NCBI GenBank assembly: GCA_020352215.1
Contig: CP070675.1
Coordinates: 1,779,890 to 1,839,220 of the forward strand
DNA from: Phycisphaerales bacterium
GTDB taxonomy: Bacteria; Planctomycetota; Phycisphaerae; Sedimentisphaerales; Anaerobacaceae
Reading direction: 5' to 3'
DNA: 59,331 nucleotides
A model generated the notes under the pieces. The model saw only the letters and a list, made by a program, of their open reading frames with translations, had not been told where the DNA came from and did not search any database. Numbering within the stretch: position 1 is the stretch's first letter; the number at the start of each line of letters is the position of its first letter. Both the position numbers and the translations under genes were made by a program. Positions 52,879 through 59,331 of the stretch are shown in pieces.

Positions 52879-54687
52879 ATGGCCACCAAGGTGCTCCCTG
52901 CGTTTGACATTAGTCTCCTGGTCGTCGTGGCTGTCAGCACTCGAGTTTTCGCCGCGGATACGGAGCGTCCCGAGAGCTGGCTCAGGAGCGGAGAGCTCGG
53001 CCCAGCACCACAGCGCGCTACGAACATCCTTCCATTATCTGATCAGAGCAACAAAGGCAACTGGACGAAGTACGAGCCGCTGAGCGATGAGTTCGAGGCA
53101 GTTGAGCTTGATCTAAACAAGTGGTGGCCGAAGAATCCCAAGTGGCTCGGCAGGCAGCCGGCCTACTTCCATCCGGGCAATGTGAGACTCTCCGGTGGCG
53201 AGCTGCATCTGACCATGAGAAAGCAAGAAGTCCCCGAAATGCCCAAGGACAGAGGATATCACACCTACACCTCAGCCGCCGTTCAGAGCAAGACTAAGGT
53301 CAAATACGGGTATTTCGAAATCAAGGCCAGGCCGATGAAGTCGCACGGCTCAAGCTCTTTTTGGTTCTACGATAGCGCGGCGGAATGGTGGACTGAGATC
53401 GATGTGTTTGAGATTGGTGGCGGTGCCGGCGGCTTCGAGCGCAAGTACAACATGAACGTCCATGTGTTCAAAACGCCCACCGAGAAAAGGCACTGGTCGG
53501 TGCATGGAGCGTGGGTTGCACCGTCAAATCTCGCGGACGATTACCATGTTTATGGATTGGAGTGGGATAACAAGAAAATCAAATGGTATTTCGACGGAGT
53601 CCTCGTTCGGTGGGTGCAGAACACACACTGGCATCAGCCATTGACTTTGAACTTCGACAGTGAAACGATGCCAGAATGGTTCGGCCTGCCGAGAGATGCT
53701 GATCTTCCGTCAACCTACAGCATCGAATACGTCAGAGCATGGAAGAGGATCGAGACAACCACAGGAGCCGAACAGACGGCCTTGACCGCGGTGCCGCTCT
53801 TCTCGGACATGACGTTCAGACAAGGATTCTTGCTGAGCTATCCAAATGTGTCACAAGGAAGACGCGCTGAGGCAGTCTTAGACTTTGGCAAAGAAGGCAG
53901 TACGCCAGCGTGGCGTCTCTGCCAGTGGGGGACGAGTCACAGTCTCGCCGGTGCTCCGTGTGTCCAATTTGACTCCGGCCTGGTCGGATATGAGAATAAA
54001 GCCAAGAGAGTTGCCGTAGCAGAGGCGACCTCGGACAGCTCAGACCTGCTCTTGGAGGTCAAAGGTGCGGCCGAGTACAGACCGGATGCCAGGAAATATG
54101 GACAGAGCTGGCCACACCTTCTCATTGAGCAGGACGCGGTCAATTTGTGCCCGCTGGATGAGTTGGAGGAGCTCCGCTTCAGAGTAGGTATGCGGCTGCT
54201 CCACGTCTATAACCACATGAAAAAAGACGAGTACGATCCGCGGCTGCACGCAGCCCAATTTCAGATGTTTTTCATTGTGAAGAACACTAATTCCAAGTCC
54301 AAGGATTATGGTGACTACTTCTGGTTCGGCGTTCCATTTTTCGATAGCAGGCATGACATTCCTCCGGCCTATATGGCAAAGGATGCCGGCAAAGACGATG
54401 CGACAGGTAAGTTCATTTATACAATCGCTGGCAGCGAGATAAACAATACGCCTTTGAAGGATCGTGACTGGGTGACTTTGGGCAAGGACCTGTTGCCATA
54501 TATCAAGGGTGGACTGAAGGAAGCTACCCAACGAAGATTTCTGATCAGTTCAGATCCGAAGGACTACGCCGTTGTCAACATGAACTTAGGCTGGGAAATC
54601 CCGGGGACATTCGACGCGGCCATACAGATAAAGGGCCTGAGCGTCACAGCAGTAGTTGAGGACAAATCTAATGTCCTGGTCGAGTGA
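52879..54687 (+). CDS. GH16-family endo-glycosidase (agarase / porphyranase / carrageenase group)
   Basis: 602 residues from ATG 52879, chosen for AAAGGAA upstream and a signal peptide (LPAFDISLLVVVAVSTRVFA). The GH16 domain spans about 60-320. The catalytic motif is EIDVFE, with E173 the likely nucleophile and E178 the acid/base. The E-x-D-x-x-E form is the one found in agarases, porphyranases and kappa-carrageenases. Flanking motifs are KVKYGYFEIKARPMKSHGSS and YHVYGLEWDNKKIKWYFDG. Residues about 335-602 form a beta-rich domain I do not recognise, which may bind carbohydrate. The next gene overlaps its end by 17 bases. The exact substrate cannot be told from sequence by eye. Confidence 0.92.
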   Translation: MATKVLPAFDISLLVVVAVSTRVFAADTERPESWLRSGELGPAPQRATNILPLSDQSNKGNWTKYEPLSDEFEAVELDLNKWWPKNPKWLGRQPAYFHPGNVRLSGGELHLTMRKQEVPEMPKDRGYHTYTSAAVQSKTKVKYGYFEIKARPMKSHGSSSFWFYDSAAEWWTEIDVFEIGGGAGGFERKYNMNVHVFKTPTEKRHWSVHGAWVAPSNLADDYHVYGLEWDNKKIKWYFDGVLVRWVQNTHWHQPLTLNFDSETMPEWFGLPRDADLPSTYSIEYVRAWKRIETTTGAEQTALTAVPLFSDMTFRQGFLLSYPNVSQGRRAEAVLDFGKEGSTPAWRLCQWGTSHSLAGAPCVQFDSGLVGYENKAKRVAVAEATSDSSDLLLEVKGAAEYRPDARKYGQSWPHLLIEQDAVNLCPLDELEELRFRVGMRLLHVYNHMKKDEYDPRLHAAQFQMFFIVKNTNSKSKDYGDYFWFGVPFFDSRHDIPPAYMAKDAGKDDATGKFIYTIAGSEINNTPLKDRDWVTLGKDLLPYIKGGLKEATQRRFLISSDPKDYAVVNMNLGWEIPGTFDAAIQIKGLSVTAVVEDKSNVLVE

Positions 54688-56077
54688 AGCAGGCAGAAGC
54701 TGCGGGCGCCGCGTCATCGCTGGCCTGGCCGTGCAGGTGGGATTTCTGCGCTGTCTCGGAATCGGGGGTCTCTTCATCTGCGCTTCGGGCGCATACTCCT
54801 GTTATGGAGCTACTCTTGAAATCTATCCGGCCACTGTCGATTCGCAGGAAGAATTTGAGAGGGCTGCAAACAGCCTCAAACCTGGAGACGAACTCGTATT
54901 GCATGAAGGGGTCTATTCACAAACCGGCCGCAGAGCCGTCACCGCCAGGGGCACGTCCGAGCAGCCCATCACTATTCGAGCAGCCAACGGCGAAAGACCG
55001 TTGCTTACCCGGCCCGCCGACAACATGTACAGGCAAAACAATATAGAGTTCGTCGACTGTGCATATCTCATAATCCGGGCGATAGAATTCAGAGGTGGCA
55101 GCTCCGGCGTTCGGTTTATCCGGGGACATCACGTCACATTTGAAGACTGCGAGATCTCTGAGACAGGCAACAACGCACTTACGATGAACAGCGGAGACTG
55201 CGACTCTTTCATAATTCGCCGCAATCATATCCATCATACGGGCCTGAGCACGCGTGGCTCCACCGAGGGCGAGGGCATGTATATCGGCTGCCATAGCGGT
55301 TCGTGCATTACCACCAATACACTGGTTGAGCACAACTACATCCATCACCTGCGAGCCACCAGCGTCGGTGGAAACGATGGTATCGAGATCAAGTTTGGCT
55401 CGTATGGCAATACTGTCCGGGATAACGTCATCCACGATACCAACATCGGTCGCCGATACCCCGGCATCTTTGTATATGGCGGAGGGCCAAGGGTCAACAT
55501 CGTGCAGGGCAATGTAATCTGGAACGCCGGCGAAGGCATCCAAGTGGTTTCCGATGCGGTTGTCAGCAACAACATCATCTTCAATTGTTCGGCTACGGGG
55601 ATCACCGCGGCTCCCCATGCGGCAGTACCGCAGATGCGGAACGTGACAATTGTCAACAACACCATCGTCAATCAACCCGTGGGTGTGCGGATTCGCTGGT
55701 CTGGGGCTGGCAACATGATCTTCAGCAACAACGCGGTCTATTGTCACGGCCGCACAGCAATCGACGCTTCCGGGCTGGGCGGGTCAGTCTTGACATGCAA
55801 CTATGTCGAGGGCAGGTTGGCCGGCGCAGCTATCGATGGCGCTCGTTTCTTTGACGGCGGGACGGCCTCGGGGGCCTTCAGCGACCCAAACAAACAGAGT
55901 TTCTGGCCCAAACCTGACTCAGTGCTTCTCAACAACGCCGATCCCATCTACGTTCCGGATGTAGATTTCAACCGCGTTGTCAGAAAAACGCCGTTTGATG
56001 TCGGCGCGTACGAAACCGAGGGACGGGCAAATAACCCCGGCTGGGCGATAGAACCAGGATTCAAGTCTGGTCGCTGA
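54671..56077 (+). CDS. Secreted right-handed parallel beta-helix protein (polysaccharide-lyase-like)
   Basis: 468 residues from ATG 54671, inside the end of the GH16 gene, with GAGG upstream. A signal region (about 15-45) precedes an opening typical of chondroitinase-B/alginate-lyase-like beta-helices (ATVDSQEEFERAANSLKPGD, ELVLHEGVYS, TSEQPITIRAANGERPLL). Many PbH1-type turns follow (VTFEDCEISETGNNALTMNS, NTLVEHNYIHHLRA, SNNIIFNCSATGI). It probably cleaves or binds an acidic polysaccharide together with the overlapping GH16 enzyme. No catalytic residues could be assigned with certainty. Confidence 0.85.
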   Translation: MSWSSEAGRSCGRRVIAGLAVQVGFLRCLGIGGLFICASGAYSCYGATLEIYPATVDSQEEFERAANSLKPGDELVLHEGVYSQTGRRAVTARGTSEQPITIRAANGERPLLTRPADNMYRQNNIEFVDCAYLIIRAIEFRGGSSGVRFIRGHHVTFEDCEISETGNNALTMNSGDCDSFIIRRNHIHHTGLSTRGSTEGEGMYIGCHSGSCITTNTLVEHNYIHHLRATSVGGNDGIEIKFGSYGNTVRDNVIHDTNIGRRYPGIFVYGGGPRVNIVQGNVIWNAGEGIQVVSDAVVSNNIIFNCSATGITAAPHAAVPQMRNVTIVNNTIVNQPVGVRIRWSGAGNMIFSNNAVYCHGRTAIDASGLGGSVLTCNYVEGRLAGAAIDGARFFDGGTASGAFSDPNKQSFWPKPDSVLLNNADPIYVPDVDFNRVVRKTPFDVGAYETEGRANNPGWAIEPGFKSGR

Positions 56078-56160
56078 CCTCATGGAGCGGTATATTGCGC
56101 ACAAAACGCTGAATCGGTGGCATGTGGCAACATTCTTTCGATCGGATGTAGGAGATAACC

Positions 56161-57696
56161 ATGTCGGATGGTCAGATGAATAGAAGAGAATTCGTAGGGC
56201 TGACAACTGCGGGCATCGCCGGCGGAGTCCTTGGTCTTGATACATCGTCCACTGCCAAGCAGTCGCTGGTAGAATGGGATCCCCACAAGCCCTTTCTTAT
56301 CACGGGCAAAGCCCTGCGTATTCAGCCGGTTCTCATGTACAGAACCGCTCACAGAAGGCACGCAACCTCGTGGAAGTCCTGGGGAGGTATACTCACCGAA
56401 CAGGCTGCATCAGAGGAGGCGGGGAGAATATCGAAAGAGCTGCAGTCGTTAGCTACGGAGGCTGAGTTCCCGGTACAAGTGCTGCCGATCCTCAAGGTCA
56501 AGTCCGCCCAACAAGCATCACAAGTACATGGAAACTCCTATGATGTGATCATTGTCTATGCCGCCACTGGTTCAGGCAATCTGCTCAGATCGTGTTTTGC
56601 CCGCAAAAAGGACAGAGACACTATGGTCTTTGTCAGACACCGTTCCGGCCCGATTTATTACTGGTATGAGGCGCTGAGCGTCAAATATCTCGGGACCGAC
56701 GATAACGGGGCCGAGCAGAACAGCTACCGCAATCACAGGCCGGTTCATGTCGATGACGTGGTGGTGGACGACTATCAAGAGGTCCTATGGAGATTACGGG
56801 CGCTCTACGCACTCAAGAATTTTATTGGAACGCGGATAGTAGCTCTGGGTGGTGCGTGGGGCAAGTATTCACCGGAAGCGCCCGAAGTCGCCCGTGAAAA
56901 GTGCGGAATCGAGATCGTGGAAGTCAGCTATGATGAGGCGGCACCTCGCATCAGCAGGGCCAGAAAGGACAGCAGTCTTGTCTCCAAAGCACAGAAGTGG
57001 GCTGATAGCTACCTTGCTCTGCCGAATACGACTCTTATGACGGACGCCAGGTATGTAGTCAACGCCTTTTTGTTATGCAGTGTTTTCAAGGATCTGATGC
57101 GAGACCACGACGCACCGGCATTCACGATAAAGGATTGCATGAGCAAGATCTTGCCGATAGCGGAGACGACGCCGTGTCTTTCACTGAGCTTGCTGAACGA
57201 TGAGGGCCTGATGGCTTTTTGTGAATCGGATTTTGTTGTAATACCGGCCGGTATCTTGTTGCGCTACATATCGGGCAAGCCCGTATTCCTGCATAACTCC
57301 ACGTTTCCGCACAATGCAATCGCGACCTGTGCACATTGCAGTGCTCCGCGCAGGGTGGATGCGGTGCATTACGCCCCAGTGGAGATTATGACGCACTACG
57401 AGTCTGAATATGGTGCGGCCCCGAAGGTGGACGTGCCGAAGGGGCAGCAAGTGACATTCATTGATCCCGAATACAGCACGGGCAGGTGGGTCGGTTTCAT
57501 GGGTATCGTGAAGAGCAATCCGTCTTATGATATCTGCCGCTCTCAGCAGGATGTTGAGATTCAAGGAGATTGGAAGAAGCTGATCAAAGAGGTTCGGGAC
57601 TCTCATTGGATGATGGCGTACGGTGACTTTCTCAAAGAGGTCGGCTATGCGTCGCGAAAAATCGGCATAGAGTGGGTGGACATCTCCGGGGCGTAG
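56161..57696 (+). CDS. Tat-exported sugar-isomerase-like protein
   Basis: 511 residues. A twin-arginine signal (NRREFVGLTTAGIAGGVLG) is followed by a large alpha/beta protein. The pattern (PVQVLPILKVKSAQQASQVH, GTRIVALGGAWGK, ETTPCLSLSLLNDEGLMAFC, ESDFVVIPAGILLRYISGKP) resembles the L-fucose/L-arabinose isomerase-like group. CESD and HNSTFPHN lie where that group has metal- and substrate-binding residues. Classical isomerases are cytoplasmic, so a Tat signal is unusual. It may act on released sugars in the periplasm or be a non-catalytic binding protein. It is the last gene of the cluster begun at 50525, 83 bases after the beta-helix gene. The isomerase link is moderate. Confidence 0.7.
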   Translation: MSDGQMNRREFVGLTTAGIAGGVLGLDTSSTAKQSLVEWDPHKPFLITGKALRIQPVLMYRTAHRRHATSWKSWGGILTEQAASEEAGRISKELQSLATEAEFPVQVLPILKVKSAQQASQVHGNSYDVIIVYAATGSGNLLRSCFARKKDRDTMVFVRHRSGPIYYWYEALSVKYLGTDDNGAEQNSYRNHRPVHVDDVVVDDYQEVLWRLRALYALKNFIGTRIVALGGAWGKYSPEAPEVAREKCGIEIVEVSYDEAAPRISRARKDSSLVSKAQKWADSYLALPNTTLMTDARYVVNAFLLCSVFKDLMRDHDAPAFTIKDCMSKILPIAETTPCLSLSLLNDEGLMAFCESDFVVIPAGILLRYISGKPVFLHNSTFPHNAIATCAHCSAPRRVDAVHYAPVEIMTHYESEYGAAPKVDVPKGQQVTFIDPEYSTGRWVGFMGIVKSNPSYDICRSQQDVEIQGDWKKLIKEVRDSHWMMAYGDFLKEVGYASRKIGIEWVDISGA

Positions 57697-58242
57697 TGTC
57701 GCAGGCCCACGTGATGTGGGCTATGAAACTGCAACGACCGACAAGTGGCACCGCGGATGCGCCAAGCTACCTATATGTGATACATCTTGTTAGCGGCAGC
57801 AGGTGGGGCCGGGAAGGGGTCGTTGGTCCTCTGCTTCCAGGTGTTCAGTTCGGCCAACAGCTTCACCCGTAAAATTCTGGAAGTTACGGACAAAAAGCCG
57901 AAAGCGGAGCAGAATCGAGCCCCCATACGGCCAAAGTGAAGCCGGTTTCCAACGGAGATTTGCGTGTCTGCTGGCACGTGGAGGGCCGATTCCGCAATAA
58001 GAAGTGCTCGGGGGCTTGCTATTTCGGAGCAAATTCTGTAAGCTACAGATCTTAGAAGCCAAGCGCTTCGGCTGATGTATCGCGGGGGTATTGTCTAATG
58101 TCGGCGCTTTGGCACGAGGATTGACGACGATGTTCTGGAGGATGGCTCATACGCGACCATCAATACAGCACTTGTTGGGAAATGGTCTGCGTGTTTCAGA
58201 AAAAACCGGAATGAGAACCTATACTGTGTGAGGAGAACGAAA
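57697..58242. other. Gene-free region before the last gene
   Basis: GCCCAC (57705-57710) and GTGGGC (57716-57721) form a 6-bp stem with a 5-base loop, nine bases past the isomerase-like gene, possibly a weak terminator. No gene was recognised. A partial sigma-54-like sequence at 57972-57986 was rejected. Confidence 0.4.
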
Positions 58243-59331
58243 ATGAAGCGAACACTTACATCGGTAATAGTTGCCGCGGTGCTGATGACATGGGGCGCTG
58301 GTGGGGCTTGGGCGGCACCTGAGCTGAGCTTCGTGGGCTCTACTCCTCCTGACGGAGGAACCGTCATGGGCTCATCAGTGGAGATAGAAGTTTCGATAAC
58401 CGAGTCCGCGCTGGCCGGTGTGACATTCAATTGGGACGGGACGGATTATGTGCTCTACGACAATTCTCTGGTCATGATGTTCAACTTCGACAATGTCCTG
58501 CCGGGTGAAACCAGCACTTATTTCGTCGACCTAAGCACGCATGATAACGACGGCGCGGGCCTGTTTTTCGAGGGAGATGAAATCGTCTCCGGAAAATCCG
58601 CGGAATACGGAAATGCTGTTGATTTTGACGGAATAGACGACTACATACGAATTGAAGACTCTCCTGAGCTGAATGTCATCACCTTCACGATCGAATTCTG
58701 GTTCAACGCCCACAATCCTACCGGCAAGACCCAGTCCCTTGTAGCGAGGGGTGAAGACCTGGGCTTTGACATAGCGCAATGGGTGGTTGAACTGGATGAT
58801 CCCCAAAACCCGGATACTGTCCAACTCTGGATCGAAGAAGGCGACGACACTGACTGGCATTACGGTCTGAACACAAGGCCTATGCCAGACACGTGGTACC
58901 ATTATGCCGTGACAAGAAGCTCTAACGGAACGGTAAAGGTCTATTTGAACGGCGTAAAAGAAAATGAATGGACAAATCAGGCTGATCCCGGAATTGTGCC
59001 TGCGCCTATTACTATAGGTGCCAGAACCAACATGTCCCAAGCCGATCCGCAAGATTACTTTGACGGCATTATTGACGAGGTACGCACATGGGACATAGCT
59101 CTGTCGGAGGGCCAAGTGGCAGAGCACTATATGTCAAATCTGCGCAAGTATGGCCCGGATAGTTGGACTTTGTATGTGGATCAGTCCAACCTGGCCAGCG
59201 GAGATTATACATATCAAGTTTCTGCCACGAGCGCCTCGTTGGAAACGGGTACGGCGGGTCCGAGAACCGTCACAATGGACGCTCCGCCCATCGAAGCGGT
59301 CATAATCAAGGGTCCGTATTTGCAGCAGGTT
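58243..59331 (+). CDS. Secreted LamG protein, probably leading into a purple-acid-phosphatase-like domain (cut by window edge)
   Basis: 363 codons are open to the right edge. The start is ATG 58243, with AGGAG seven bases upstream. A signal peptide (LTSVIVAAVLMTWGAGGAWA) is followed by an Ig-like segment (about 28-110), a LamG domain (about 118-300; EYGNAVDFDGIDDYIRIEDS, DYFDGIIDEVRTWDIALSEG) and a second Ig-like stretch. The last visible residues, IEAVIIKGPYLQQV, match the usual opening of the fibronectin-like domain that precedes calcineurin-type phosphoesterases, so the missing part may be a phosphatase. That last point is an inference. A long open frame on the opposite strand (58531-59127) is only its shadow. 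Confidence 0.85.
   Translation, partial: MKRTLTSVIVAAVLMTWGAGGAWAAPELSFVGSTPPDGGTVMGSSVEIEVSITESALAGVTFNWDGTDYVLYDNSLVMMFNFDNVLPGETSTYFVDLSTHDNDGAGLFFEGDEIVSGKSAEYGNAVDFDGIDDYIRIEDSPELNVITFTIEFWFNAHNPTGKTQSLVARGEDLGFDIAQWVVELDDPQNPDTVQLWIEEGDDTDWHYGLNTRPMPDTWYHYAVTRSSNGTVKVYLNGVKENEWTNQADPGIVPAPITIGARTNMSQADPQDYFDGIIDEVRTWDIALSEGQVAEHYMSNLRKYGPDSWTLYVDQSNLASGDYTYQVSATSASLETGTAGPRTVTMDAPPIEAVIIKGPYLQQV

Noticed and set aside
57972-57986. TGGCACG-N4-GGGC, partial sigma-54 promoter upstream of the last gene
   Set aside because: The -12 element keeps only GC, the site is about 260 bases from the gene, and no activator sites were seen.
58531-59127. 198-codon open frame on the minus strand at the right edge
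   Set aside because: It is antisense to the LamG protein that starts at 58243, which has a signal peptide, a ribosome-binding site and clear domains.
1-59331. tRNA, rRNA, CRISPR array, integrase or intact insertion sequence
   Set aside because: None was seen by eye on either strand. A covariance-model scan would be needed to exclude small RNAs.

Overview
The window looks like chromosome of a planctomycete of the Phycisphaerae / Sedimentisphaerales type. Evidence for this is a PEP-CTERM protein, a planctomycete-style prepilin with an H-x9-DG-type C-terminal part, very large secreted proteins built from LamG, PA14, CotH and lamin-tail domains joined by dockerin-like linkers, and many secreted polysaccharide-active proteins (sulfatase, GH16, GH172/DUF2961, beta-helix protein, Tat-exported oxidoreductase). 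No rRNA, tRNA, CRISPR array, integrase or intact insertion sequence was seen. The assignment is by gene content only.

Layout. 1-4.1 kb (minus strand): a soluble GAF histidine kinase and its NtrC-type response regulator, then an outer-membrane efflux protein (TolC family, cut by the window edge). A consensus sigma-54 promoter and two tandem palindromes lie between regulator and target. 4.2-9.0 kb (minus): a CHAT-protease/STAND-NTPase/TPR protein with ten near-identical 120-bp repeats, translationally coupled to a small EACC1-like partner gene that is broken. This is a conflict-system type of locus. 9.0-15.2 kb (minus): an interspersed-repeat patch, a multidomain secreted protein interrupted by an in-frame TAG, a PEP-CTERM protein with a frameshift in its signal peptide, and a prepilin. 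15.7-21.4 kb (plus): a CotH/lamin-tail giant whose N-terminal domain appears to be shared with the previous two secreted proteins.

22.1-26.4 kb (plus): a MacAB-like ABC exporter made as adaptor, two permeases and a separate ATPase. 26.7-32.7 kb: a six-hairpin-type secreted protein and a sulfatase on the plus strand, separated by an oppositely oriented methyltransferase-S41 protease fusion that is bracketed by 21-bp direct repeats. 33-40.1 kb: a dockerin-tailed secreted protein, small proteins, an FKBP isomerase, an RRM RNA-binding protein, an AlkC-like DNA glycosylase, a DUF6259-like protein and a cold-shock protein. 40.5-47 kb (minus): an 1181-residue LamG/PA14 protein, a 2-hydroxyacid dehydrogenase and a DUF2961 protein. 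47.3-50 kb: a beta-lactamase-fold lipoprotein and two small membrane proteins. 50.5-57.7 kb (plus): a probable sulfated-galactan or related polysaccharide cluster (Gfo/Idh/MocA oxidoreductase, DUF2156 protein, GH16, parallel beta-helix, Tat-exported sugar-isomerase-like protein). The window ends inside a LamG protein that seems to lead into a purple-acid-phosphatase-like domain.

The most interesting points are the self-contained sigma-54 regulatory module, the repeat-expanding CHAT/STAND/TPR locus with its decayed partner, the shared uncharacterised secreted domain, and the direct-repeat-flanked methyltransferase-protease fusion. Several genes between 4 and 14 kb carry single lesions. Raw reads would be needed to tell decay from sequence error.
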